Notes under the pieces: model-generated
What the model was told of the DNA's origin: nothing
Databases searched by the model: none
The model's input: only the letters and a program-made list of their open reading frames with translations
Shown: positions 43,286 to 51,074 of the stretch, piece after piece
Layout: each line of letters begins with the position of its first letter
How positions within the stretch are numbered: position 1 is the first letter of the stretch
Assembly: GCF_902506605.1 (NCBI RefSeq)
Contig: NZ_LR733979.1
Span: forward strand, 1 to 64,000
Source: Sphingomonas sp. AX6
Lineage (GTDB): Bacteria > Pseudomonadota > Alphaproteobacteria > Sphingomonadales > Sphingomonadaceae
Direction of reading: 5' to 3'
Length of the DNA stretch: 64,000 nt
Translations under genes and position numbers: made by a program

Positions 43286-44380
43286 ATGGGGGATGGACCG
43301 GCTGAGCGCGCAGGCGTGCCGCTTGCCGTTTTCAGCATGGAGGCCGATGCGACTGCTCCGGGCGAGCAGCTGGCGATATGGCGCGCAGCGACCGCGCCGT
43401 TGTTCGACAGCAGCCCGGTAGGCGGCGAACAGGAGGCGTTCGTTGCGTTGATCCGATCCTATTCGATCGGGCCGTTGCTATTCGGCCGAACGTCTAGCGT
43501 GGCCCTGCATTTCGTTCGCGATCACGCGGTTGTCGCACGCAGTGGCGTCGATCATTTGCTCGTGCAACTCTATGTCGCGGGCGGGTATCGCGGTACGACA
43601 TCGACGGGGCCGATCCTGGTCGAGCCGGGCGATATCAGCGTGCTCGATCTGGCCGAGACGTTCGAGACCGTGGCGACCGGTGCGTTCGACAATCTGAACC
43701 TGATCGTGCCGAGGGCGATGCTGGCGCAGGCCGGAATCGATGTGGAGACGCTGCATGGAATGGTGTTTCCACGCGACCATGCGTTGACGCAATTCCTGGG
43801 CAATCACTTCGTCGCGCTCGACGGCCTGGCCGATACCATGACGGTCGCCGATGGCGAGGCCGCCGCCGACGTCGCCTTTTCGTTGTTGGCGGCCAGCCTG
43901 CGTCATGCGCCGGAGCGAACCGAGCGGATCGCGATCGATCCGATGGTCGGCAGGGCGCGGCGCTTCATCGAACTTCATCTGGCAGACCTCAATCTGAACG
44001 CTGAGCGGATCGCCAGCGATTGTGCGATGTCACGGGCGTCGCTGTATCGCCTGTTCGAGCCGATGGGCGGGGTCGCGGCCTATATCCGGTTGCTGCGGAT
44101 GCGACGCGCGCTGTTCGAACTATCGCGAATCGACGGGGTGGATGCGCGCGTGGCTGCCATTGCGCTGCGCTGTGGGTATGAGAATGCGACGAGCTTTACC
44201 CGTGCGTTTCAGGCGAGTTTCGGGGTGCCTCCGACCGCGGTTCGCCTGTCGGCACAACGCCGCTGGCCACCCGCGCAAGGGTGTCGCGATGGGGCGGAAC
44301 ACCCGCTGAGCGACTGGATCCGCAACCTGCTGGTTCGTCACGCGCAAGGCGGGGAGATCGACGCGGAGATGATCGACTGA
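43286..44380 (+). CDS. AraC family transcriptional regulator
   Basis: A 364-aa regulator with an AraC-type double helix-turn-helix at the C-terminus: RARRFIELHLADLNLNAERIASDCAMSRASLYRLF is the first helix-turn-helix and VAAIALRCGYENATSFTRAFQASFGVPPTAVR the second. The N-terminal 220 residues resemble the AraC-binding-like domain of the XylS type (VRDHAVVARSGVDHLLVQLYVAGGY and EPGDISVLDLAETFETVAT). It has an unusually long C-terminal tail after the DNA-binding domain. The target is not evident: the neighbours are MgtC and a Nudix hydrolase, and none makes an obvious regulon. The ATG at 43286 follows GAACGGGGAAAC. Confidence 0.9.
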   Translation: MGDGPAERAGVPLAVFSMEADATAPGEQLAIWRAATAPLFDSSPVGGEQEAFVALIRSYSIGPLLFGRTSSVALHFVRDHAVVARSGVDHLLVQLYVAGGYRGTTSTGPILVEPGDISVLDLAETFETVATGAFDNLNLIVPRAMLAQAGIDVETLHGMVFPRDHALTQFLGNHFVALDGLADTMTVADGEAAADVAFSLLAASLRHAPERTERIAIDPMVGRARRFIELHLADLNLNAERIASDCAMSRASLYRLFEPMGGVAAYIRLLRMRRALFELSRIDGVDARVAAIALRCGYENATSFTRAFQASFGVPPTAVRLSAQRRWPPAQGCRDGAEHPLSDWIRNLLVRHAQGGEIDAEMID

Positions 44381-44417
44381 TTGTCGTCGCGCCGCGATAC
44401 GTTACATGCCGGGGCAC

Positions 44418-45179
44418 ATGACCGAACCGCTCCCCGTTCCGATTCCCGCCGCGACCGTCATCGTCATGCGCGACCGCGCTGGCGCGTCGCCGCAATTGCT
44501 GATGGTCGAGCGCGCCGCGGCGATGCGCTTCGCGGGCGGGGCGCTTGTGTTTCCGGGCGGTCGGATCGATGCGGGCGACCGGGTGGCAGCGGCGACCCTT
44601 GCCGGAGACGCAGACGATCTGGCGGGGCGGGTCGCGGCGGTGCGCGAGACGATCGAGGAAGCGGGGGTTGCGGTCGGCGTTGCGGGGCTGGGTTCGCCGA
44701 CCGATCTGGCGACGGTGCGTGACCGGCTGGATGCGGGGGCAGCAATTCTGGACGCGCTGGACGATGTCGGCGCGACATTGGCACCCGAGCGCCTCGTGCC
44801 GTGGGCGCGGTGGTGCCCGCATCACAAATTGGTGCGGGTGTTCGATACGCGCTTCTATCTCGCGCGCTGGGACGAGGATCATGCCCCGCCAGTCGTCGAT
44901 GGGACAGAAAACACACGCACATTCTGGGCAAGTGCGGCCGAGGTGCTGGCGAGCGCCGATCGTGGCGAGGCGCGGCTGATCTTTCCCACCCGGCGCAATC
45001 TGGAACGGCTGGCGCGCTTCGGCAGTTTCGATGGGGCCATGACCCACGCCCGCGCCCACCCCGTCCGCAAGATCGTCCCCTGGATCGAGGTGCGGGGCGG
45101 CACCGATCACCTCTGCATCCCCGACGATCTGGGCTATCCGGTCACCGCAGTCCCGATGGAAGACGCCGACCGCGCATGA
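44418..45179 (+). CDS. Nudix hydrolase (NUDT19/NUDT7-like)
   Basis: A 253-aa Nudix domain protein. The box is split by an insertion: LVFPGGRIDAGD supplies the first half and RVAAVRETIEEAGVAVGV the second (RExxEExG), which is the pattern of the long-insert NUDT8/NUDT19-type acyl-CoA and coenzyme A diphosphatases. WARWCPHHKLVRVFDTRFYLARW matches the following strand region in this subgroup. The CoA substrate is inferred. The start at 44418 (MTEPLPVPIP) is favoured, with 44406 possible. Its stop overlaps the extensin-like gene's ATG. Confidence 0.85.
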   Translation: MTEPLPVPIPAATVIVMRDRAGASPQLLMVERAAAMRFAGGALVFPGGRIDAGDRVAAATLAGDADDLAGRVAAVRETIEEAGVAVGVAGLGSPTDLATVRDRLDAGAAILDALDDVGATLAPERLVPWARWCPHHKLVRVFDTRFYLARWDEDHAPPVVDGTENTRTFWASAAEVLASADRGEARLIFPTRRNLERLARFGSFDGAMTHARAHPVRKIVPWIEVRGGTDHLCIPDDLGYPVTAVPMEDADRA

Positions 45180-45931
45180 CGGGGCGTGGCAGGAAGCGAT
45201 CGCGGAGCATCAAGGCGTTTCGGCGAACGCTGCGCTGGCTAGTCGCGCTGGTGGTGATCGCGGGCGCGGGCTTGTTCCTCTATTCGTTCGCGCGCGACCA
45301 TCCCGAAGACCTTCCCTGGACCCAACTCGATCTGGCGCAGCCGGTGGGGATGTTCACGCGGGGCAAGTTGAACGGACTGAGCGAGGATTTCGCGCAGTGC
45401 CGCGGACTGCTGGAGCGGGCGGGCGTGGAATATGACGCGCTCGATCCGGTGTCGTCCGGCGAGCAGTGCGGATATGACAATGCGGTGCGCTTTGCCGAGG
45501 GCGGGGCGCGTAACATCGGTTTTTCACCTGCCGGGGTGGGGGTGTCCTGCCCGGTCGCGGCGTCGCTCGCCATGTGGGAATGGAATGTCGTCCAGCCTGC
45601 CGCGCAAGCACATTTCGGCAGCCCGGTCGCACGGATCGAGCATTTCGGCAGCTATAGCTGTCGGCGGATGTACGGCCGCGATGAAGGGGCGTGGAGCGAA
45701 CATGCGAGTGCTAACGCGTTCGACGTGGCGGGCTTCGTGCTGGAAAATGGCGAGCGGATTACGCTGGTTCGCGATTGGGGAGATGCCGAAAAAGGCGCGT
45801 TCCTGCGCGATGTCCGCGACGGGGCGTGCGACCTGTTCACCACGGTCCTGTCACCCGATTACAATGCGGCGCACGCGGATCATTTTCATTTCGACCATGC
45901 CAGGCGGGGCATGGGCGGGGCGTGTCGATAA
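45176..45931 (+). CDS. Extensin-like C-terminal domain protein
   Basis: A 251-aa exported protein anchored by an N-terminal transmembrane helix (about residues 20-40, WLVALVVIAGAGLFLYSFA) after an Arg/Lys-rich cytoplasmic start. The extensin-like domain is recognisable by AQCRGLLERAGVEYDAL, GVSCPVAASLAMWEWNVVQPAA, the core SYSCRRMYGRDEGAWSEHASANAFDVAGF, and the terminal SPDYNAAHADHFHFDHAR. The spaced Cys and the His/Asp cluster look like a metallopeptidase-type (LAS/VanY-like) fold, which would suit murein or cell-wall action; this is inferred. It is coupled to the Nudix gene by ATGA. Confidence 0.88.
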   Translation: MTGRGRKRSRSIKAFRRTLRWLVALVVIAGAGLFLYSFARDHPEDLPWTQLDLAQPVGMFTRGKLNGLSEDFAQCRGLLERAGVEYDALDPVSSGEQCGYDNAVRFAEGGARNIGFSPAGVGVSCPVAASLAMWEWNVVQPAAQAHFGSPVARIEHFGSYSCRRMYGRDEGAWSEHASANAFDVAGFVLENGERITLVRDWGDAEKGAFLRDVRDGACDLFTTVLSPDYNAAHADHFHFDHARRGMGGACR

Positions 45932-45948
45932 GGCATTGCGTCCCCGAC

Positions 45949-46025
45949 CCGTTCGTTTCGAGCGAAGTCGAGAAACGCACGCGCACCCCTAGTTCACGTT
46001 TCTCGACTTCGCTCGAAACAAACGG
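45949..46025. repeat. REPIN-like paired palindrome, family B copy 3
   Basis: CCGTTCGTTTCGAGCGAAGT facing ACTTCGCTCGAAACAAACGG, 77 bases, between the convergent extensin-like gene and the next leftward gene. Confidence 0.88.
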
Positions 46026-46051
46026 TGGAAGGGGGGGACTGCTTTTCTCGA

Positions 46052-46603
46052 TCAATGCGCCATTGGTTGCGCATCGACCTTTTCGACCCAGGCCGGGTAG
46101 AAAGCGGGTTGGCGTGATGACCAGCCGGAGGCAGTCGCCGCCGCCTCCGAAATCGATTGCAGCAATTTGCGGCGCAGGTCGGGATGAAGATGCGGCATCG
46201 CCGCCGCCGCACAGAAGGCGGCGGGCAGGAAGGGACGGACTTCGGCACCGACCAGCCGCTCGTACAGAAAGCGGTAGGCGGAAAAGCTGGTCAGGCGACC
46301 CTGGCCCAGATCGAAGGCGGACACCGTGATGAGCGGCGCCATGAACGGCTCGATCGCGTCGAGCGCACTGTCGTCGGGGATCGTCGCGCGCAGATCGGGC
46401 AGCCGGTCATAGATGCGCGCCTGTGCCCGGATGCTCGCGGCCTCCACCACGTCACGCGACCAGCGGGCCAGCGCGTCATCGCGGTCGAGCCCGATATCGA
46501 GCGCCCGGCGGATATAACGCTGGGTCGATGACGGAAAGCTGGCGAATTCCTTCATTTCCGACAGCGTCATCGCGCCTTCGGCCGGTTTCATGCGACTGCC
46601 CAT
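46052..46603 (-). CDS. Hypothetical protein, alpha-helical
   Basis: A 183-aa protein of no recognised family. The ATG at 46603 was chosen because GGGAG lies eight bases upstream; an extension to 46693 lacks support. It has no signal peptide or clear membrane helix and appears largely helical (QRYIRRALDIGLDRDDALARWSRDVVEAASIRAQARIY, SAYRFLYERLVGAEVRPFLPAAF). Codon use and GC resemble neighbours, so it is probably a real gene. It is divergent from the secreted protein gene at 46928 across a 324-base region with regulatory-looking repeats. No function is proposed. Confidence 0.65.
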   Translation of the reverse strand: MGSRMKPAEGAMTLSEMKEFASFPSSTQRYIRRALDIGLDRDDALARWSRDVVEAASIRAQARIYDRLPDLRATIPDDSALDAIEPFMAPLITVSAFDLGQGRLTSFSAYRFLYERLVGAEVRPFLPAAFCAAAAMPHLHPDLRRKLLQSISEAAATASGWSSRQPAFYPAWVEKVDAQPMAH

Positions 46604-46927
46604 CGACTTCACTCCCACCCCCGTGGTTGACGGAAAACAGTATCGCGCAGGATGGTTAACAACTCGCTGAACGAACCGTCTTCGTGCGTTCACAAGGAAT
46701 CATGAAAGCTTGTGCGTTGCAACAAAGCTTGCGACGAGATGGGTGGGGTTTCGCGAATATGTCGCGAATCTGCGACATTTACGCAACAATCCATCGGACG
46801 CGTTGCTTGGCAACCCCAGCGGCTTCCGTTCGTTTGGAACCGTAACGAATGCCGTTCGCCGCCTGACGACTTGACCCGCCGGGTGGCCGCCCACAGCTTG
46901 AAGGGCATAGAGATTGAGGAATTTGTG
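46604..46927. other. Divergent intergenic region with repeated TGCRACA boxes
   Basis: A 324-base gap with no gene. AT-rich relative to its surroundings, it holds a perfect inverted repeat and several TGC(A/G)ACA words (see 46718-46789). The ribosome site for the gene at 46928 is GAGGA close to its ATG. Confidence 0.6.
46718..46789. promoter_or_regulatory. Cluster of TGC(A/G)ACA boxes with a palindrome
   Basis: TGCAACA at 46718, TGCGACG at 46730, then ATGTCGC-GAATCT-GCGACAT (46760-46779, perfect 7-bp arms), then CGCAACA at 46783. Spacings are near one or two helical turns. The same word occurs three times at 10-base intervals before the membrane TPR regulator at 31972-31998, so one factor may bind both sites. 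Confidence 0.4.
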
Positions 46928-47593
46928 ATGCGTATCCTGTCGATCACCAGCGCGTGCATCGCGCTAAGCGCGTTGCCCGCCGCCGCGCAGACTAGCAATC
47001 CCATTCAGACGATCGACTTGCCGCCATCGGTGTCGGTCGCCAGCGATCCGTTCGCGCGGGTCGAGGGCGAAGCGGAGGTCGAGGGGGTCGAGACCAATAT
47101 CACGATCGTCGATGACGCCGCGCCCGTCGAGGCTGCGGACGCTGCACCGCGAGTGACGCGCGCGCTGGTAGCTGGTGCGGAAGCGGTGGGGGATACCGGC
47201 ACTGCGGTTGCAGGCGATGTCGCGACCGCCGCCGCGCCGGATGCCGACGCCGCCGCTCCTGCGGCGGAGGCCGAGGAAAGTGCTGTCGGACGCGTCGATG
47301 CGATCATGGAAGTGCTGCTCGGTCCGTCGGAGGAGGAGCAGCGCGCGGTCGCGGCCAAGCTCTATGCCGAGCAGGCAGAGCGCCACCGGCTGGAAATGCA
47401 GCGCGCCGAGACGCTCAATCGCGAGGCCCGCGAACGGGTGGAAGCGGAAAACACCCGCCGCCTGGCGGAGTATCGCGCCGAGGTGGAGCGGATCAATGCC
47501 GACCATGCCGAGCGCGAACAGGCGCGGATGGCCGATTGGCAAGCGCGCGTCGTCGCGTGCGAAGCGGGCGATCGATCGGCTTGCGGCCAGTGA
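46928..47593 (+). CDS. Secreted Ala/Glu-rich coiled-coil protein of unknown function
   Basis: A 221-aa exported protein: signal peptide MRILSITSACIALSALPAAA cleaved near residue 20, then a low-complexity Ala/Asp/Glu region (about 50-125) and a highly charged helical segment RLEMQRAETLNREARERVEAENTRR-like, about 150-205, likely a coiled coil. It ends with two cysteines (VACEAGDRSACGQ), a possible disulfide. No family is recognised. The ATG at 46928 follows GAGGA. Its stop overlaps the GTG of a methyltransferase gene, implying cotranslation. The upstream region carries the TGCRACA boxes. Confidence 0.72.
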   Translation: MRILSITSACIALSALPAAAQTSNPIQTIDLPPSVSVASDPFARVEGEAEVEGVETNITIVDDAAPVEAADAAPRVTRALVAGAEAVGDTGTAVAGDVATAAAPDADAAAPAAEAEESAVGRVDAIMEVLLGPSEEEQRAVAAKLYAEQAERHRLEMQRAETLNREARERVEAENTRRLAEYRAEVERINADHAEREQARMADWQARVVACEAGDRSACGQ

Positions 47594-48264
47594 CGGGCGT
47601 GACCGTGAACGGGCTTGCGCGCCGGCCTGAAACCCCACAGCCCGAAACGGCAGCCAGTTGGGAAACAGACAGCGATGCGCGGCGACGTTCGCCCGCCGTG
47701 GCCCGCAATCGCGCGCCGATCGCGGCGGTCCTGCCCGACCTGCTGCCCGCCAGCGGCTGCGTGTTGGAAATCGCAAGCGGCACGGGCGAGCATGTCGCGC
47801 ATTTCGCCGAGGTCTTCCCCGCGCTCGATTGGCAACCAAGCGACCCCGAACCGTCGTCGCTCGCGTCGATCGCGTCCTGGACGTCGGGGCTGAACAATGT
47901 CTCCACCCCGGTTGCGATCGACGCGACCGAGCCGGGTTGGCCCGTCGAGCGCGCCGACGCGATCTATTGCGCCAACATGGTCCACATCGCGCCGTGGGAG
48001 GCGACGCTGGGACTAATGGCGGGAGCCAGCGCGGTGCTGGCGAGCGGTGCGCCGCTGATCTTGTACGGCCCCTATTTGCGCGGCGACGTGGCGACCGCGT
48101 CGTCCAATCTCGATTTCGACGGATCGCTAAAATCACGCGATGCGCGCTGGGGTTTGCGCAGCGTCGAGGATGTGTGCGCGGCAGCGGAAGTACGCGGGCT
48201 GGCGTTCGAGCGGTTGATCGAGATGCCCGCGAACAATCTGATTCTGGTGTTTCGGAAGGCGTGA
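47590..48264 (+). CDS. DUF938 SAM-dependent methyltransferase-like protein
   Basis: A 224-aa protein of the DUF938 family with a class I methyltransferase fold. The AdoMet-binding loop is LEIASGTGEHVAHFAEVFP near residues 55-75 and the acidic second strand is DWQPSDPEPSSLASI. Further conserved blocks are ADAIYCANMVHIAPWEATLGLM and LILYGPYLRGDVATASSNLDFDGSL, characteristic of DUF938. The start is a GTG at 47590 overlapping the previous stop (GTGA); other GTG codons follow within 15 bases. The substrate is not known. Confidence 0.88.
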   Translation: MTGVTVNGLARRPETPQPETAASWETDSDARRRSPAVARNRAPIAAVLPDLLPASGCVLEIASGTGEHVAHFAEVFPALDWQPSDPEPSSLASIASWTSGLNNVSTPVAIDATEPGWPVERADAIYCANMVHIAPWEATLGLMAGASAVLASGAPLILYGPYLRGDVATASSNLDFDGSLKSRDARWGLRSVEDVCAAAEVRGLAFERLIEMPANNLILVFRKA

Positions 48265-48285
48265 CCCTCCCTTCCAGAGAGAAAT

Positions 48286-50028
48286 TTACTCGGCCTCACC
48301 CCAAGGGCTGACCCCGCCTTCCGCGATGAATCGGTCGATGCGCTGTGTCAGCACGGGCAGCGGCACCGAACCCAGCGATAAGACCGTGTCGTGGAATGCG
48401 CGGATGGCGAACTTCGCGCCCAGCGCCTTTTCGGCGCGCGCGCGTTCGCGCTGGATCGCGAGCTGGCCGATATAATAGCTGAGCGCCTGACCCGGCCAGC
48501 CGATGTAGCGGTCAATCTCGGTCGTCACCTCATGGTCCGACAGCGCGGTATTATCGCGCATGAAGGCAAGCGCACGGTCGCGGCTCCACCCTTTGGTATG
48601 GATGCCGGTATCGACCACCAGCCGGGCGGCGCGCCACATCTGGTAGCTGAGCATCCCGAACAGCTCATAGGGCGTGGTGTACATCCCCATTTCCTCGCCC
48701 AGCGCCTCTGCATAGAGGCCCCAGCCTTCGCCGAATGCGGAGATATAGGTGTAGCGTCGCCATTCGGGAAGCGCGTCGTTTTCCGCCGATAGCGTCGCCT
48801 GCCAGTGATGCCCCGGATCGGCCTCGTGCAACGTCAGCGCAGGCAGCGAATAGAGCGGGCGCGAAGGCAGGTCATAGGTGTTGACGAGATACCCGCCCGC
48901 GCCGCCGCGGCCGGCGGTGTAGAAGGGCGCGATGTCGTCGGGCACCGGTTTGATCGACACGCGCGACCGCGGCATCCGCCCGAACCAGCGCGATGCGACG
49001 TTATCGAATTTCTGCGAATGCCAGGCGGCTTCTTTCAGGAGCTGCTCTGGCGTCGTCGCATAGAATTGCGGATCGGTCTTCAGGAAGGTCAGGAAGGCGG
49101 CGAGGTCACCCGAGAACCCGGCCTCTGCCTTCACGATTTCCATCCGCGCGCGGATCCGGGCGACTTCGCTCAGTCCAAGCTGGTGGATCTGGTCCGCGGT
49201 CATGTCGGTGGTGGTGAAGACGCGGATGCGTGAGGCGTAATATTCGGCGCCGTCTTCATATCCGGTCGCGGCCAGCCCATCGCGCATGCCGGGGAAATAG
49301 GTGCCGCGCAAATAGGTCAGCAGTTTCTTGTGCGCGGGGATCACGGTCTGCGTGATCCGTGCGCGCGCCTGATCCTGAAGCTGGTTGCGGGTCGCCTCCG
49401 GCATCGAAGCGGGGAGGGTGGCGAAGGGCTGCCAATAGACCGTCCGCGTCGGGTCGGTGGCATTGGCGATTGCCTCCACAGAGGCGTCACGCCCCTGCAT
49501 GACGATTTTGGGCGGTGTGAAGCCACGCGCCAGGCCCAGGTCCATATTGGCGATCTGTTGGTCGAAATGGGTGCCGATGTCGCCCAGCATCGACAGATAG
49601 GCGCGGTAATCCTTTTCGCCGCCGGCGAAGTCGCCGCGTGCCGAAAATTGCAGGTTCGACCAGAAGGCGCTGTCGCTGTTCAGCGGCTTTTGCCATTCGA
49701 GCGCACGCTGGTCGTCGATCAGCGCTTCGATCTGCTGGCGATACACGCCGTAATTGACCGCATCCTCGGTCGAGAGGGTTGTCGGGTCGATGCCGTCCAA
49801 TTGCTTCAGCGTCGCTTCCCATTTGGCGAGGCGGCGGGCCTGGGCCGTGGCGGATACGTCGGGGATATTGTCGCGCACCGTGCCGGGCGCGCGACCGCCG
49901 ATGCCTTCGGATTGCCGCCATGTCCATTCGGCGTCGGCAATGGCGCGGAACTGCGTATCGGCGGCGGTCTGGGCAGTGGCGGGAAGCGCGAAGACGAGCG
50001 CGGCGAGCGGCAGGGTGCGGATTAGCAT
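48286..50028 (-). CDS. DUF885 family secreted peptidase-like protein
   Basis: A 580-aa exported protein with signal peptide MLIRTLPLAALVFALPATAQ. DUF885 proteins are helical, metallopeptidase-like and mostly uncharacterised. The probable zinc site is SLPALTLHEADPGHHWQATLS near residue 401 (HEADPGHH in place of HExxH), with a following Glu in ISAFGEGWGLYAEALGEEMGMY. Other conserved segments are ARGFTPPKIVMQGRD and YIGWPGQALSYYIGQLAI near the C-terminus. The start at 50028 drops an unsupported extension to 50211. It converges with the DUF938 gene. Confidence 0.9.
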   Translation of the reverse strand: MLIRTLPLAALVFALPATAQTAADTQFRAIADAEWTWRQSEGIGGRAPGTVRDNIPDVSATAQARRLAKWEATLKQLDGIDPTTLSTEDAVNYGVYRQQIEALIDDQRALEWQKPLNSDSAFWSNLQFSARGDFAGGEKDYRAYLSMLGDIGTHFDQQIANMDLGLARGFTPPKIVMQGRDASVEAIANATDPTRTVYWQPFATLPASMPEATRNQLQDQARARITQTVIPAHKKLLTYLRGTYFPGMRDGLAATGYEDGAEYYASRIRVFTTTDMTADQIHQLGLSEVARIRARMEIVKAEAGFSGDLAAFLTFLKTDPQFYATTPEQLLKEAAWHSQKFDNVASRWFGRMPRSRVSIKPVPDDIAPFYTAGRGGAGGYLVNTYDLPSRPLYSLPALTLHEADPGHHWQATLSAENDALPEWRRYTYISAFGEGWGLYAEALGEEMGMYTTPYELFGMLSYQMWRAARLVVDTGIHTKGWSRDRALAFMRDNTALSDHEVTTEIDRYIGWPGQALSYYIGQLAIQRERARAEKALGAKFAIRAFHDTVLSLGSVPLPVLTQRIDRFIAEGGVSPWGEAE

Positions 50029-50074
50029 GGGTGCTTGGTCGCAAGCCGGGCGGGATTGTGCAAGCGGGTTGGGG

Positions 50075-50968
50075 CTATTCCCCGATGGTTGGGGTCGATG
50101 CCCTTCGCAACCGATGCTCGCGCCACACGATATACAGGCCGCTGGCGATGATGATCGGTGCGCCGATCCAGGTCCAGTCGCCGGGCAGCACCCCGAACAA
50201 CAGCCAGCCATAAAGCGTTGCCCAGACGAGCCCCGAATAATCCATCGGCACCACGCTCGAAACCGGGGCGAAACGCAATGCGGCGGTCAGCGCGATCTGG
50301 CCCATGCCGCCCACCACGCCGATCCCGATCAACAGCGCCCACACCCAGATGCCATGCGCCTGCGCGTCGACGATATAAAAAGGCACGATCAGCGGCACCG
50401 ACAGCAGCGAGAAATAGAACACCGTCGTCCCGGCGCTTTCGCTCCGGGTAAGCTGTCTCAGCAGGATCGAAACCGATGCGACCATGAAGGCTGCGAACAA
50501 CCCGACGGCAGCGCCGACCAATGGGAAATGCCCGCCGCCAGGCTGTGCGACGATCACCACGCCGACAAATCCCGCGATCACCGCGCCCCAGCGATGCCAG
50601 CCGGTCGCCTCTTTCAGCCACAGCGAGCCGAGGATGGTTGCGAAGATCGGCACGGTGAAGGCCAGCGTCTGTGCTTCCGCCAGCGGTAACAGAAGGATCG
50701 CGCCGAAATTGGCGACCATCCCGATCAGACCGACCCCGGTACGGATCGCATGGCTTTTGAAGCGGCTGGTTTTCAGCGTCGCCAGCCCATCGCCCAGCGC
50801 AACGAAGGCGACGACGATCGGGATCGCGGCCAACTGGCGAAAGAACATGATTTCGGCAAGGCCGGCACCGCCTGCCTCTGCCAGTTTGATCAGGGCGGCC
50901 ATCGACGCGAGGCAGAAGATCGCGAACAGGCGCAGGCCGATGCCGGTGAAGAGGCGGTCTGTGGACAC
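50075..50968 (-). CDS. EamA/DMT family transporter
   Basis: Ten-helix drug/metabolite transporter of 297 aa with two EamA repeats. The first repeat runs from about residue 10 (FAIFCLASMAALIKLAEAGG) and includes FFRQLAAIPIVVAFVALGD and PLAEAQTLAFTVPIFATILGSLWLKE; the second begins near residue 147 and ends YGWLLFGVLPGDWTWIGAPIIIASGLYIV. The substrate is unknown. The first ATG in the frame is too far inside, so the start is a GTG at 50968, with TTG at 50971 as alternative. It is divergent from proS. Confidence 0.88.
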   Translation of the reverse strand: MSTDRLFTGIGLRLFAIFCLASMAALIKLAEAGGAGLAEIMFFRQLAAIPIVVAFVALGDGLATLKTSRFKSHAIRTGVGLIGMVANFGAILLLPLAEAQTLAFTVPIFATILGSLWLKEATGWHRWGAVIAGFVGVVIVAQPGGGHFPLVGAAVGLFAAFMVASVSILLRQLTRSESAGTTVFYFSLLSVPLIVPFYIVDAQAHGIWVWALLIGIGVVGGMGQIALTAALRFAPVSSVVPMDYSGLVWATLYGWLLFGVLPGDWTWIGAPIIIASGLYIVWREHRLRRASTPTIGE

Positions 50969-51074
50969 CAACGCGCGCTAGGCGGTGGGGCGGGGCGTGG
51001 CAATGGGCCGACGGGTTCGTCGTCCCATCCACGAAAGATTGACGCGCGCGCGTCCCGCGCTATCGCTTCGGCCC

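Noticed and set aside
45705..45713. GAGTGCTAA, identical to one half of a CIRCE element
   Set aside because: It lies within the extensin-like coding region and has no inverted partner nine bases away.
46838..46860. GGAAC followed by CGTT before the gene at 46928
   Set aside because: The spacing is only 12 bases, outside the 16-17 needed for an EcfG promoter.
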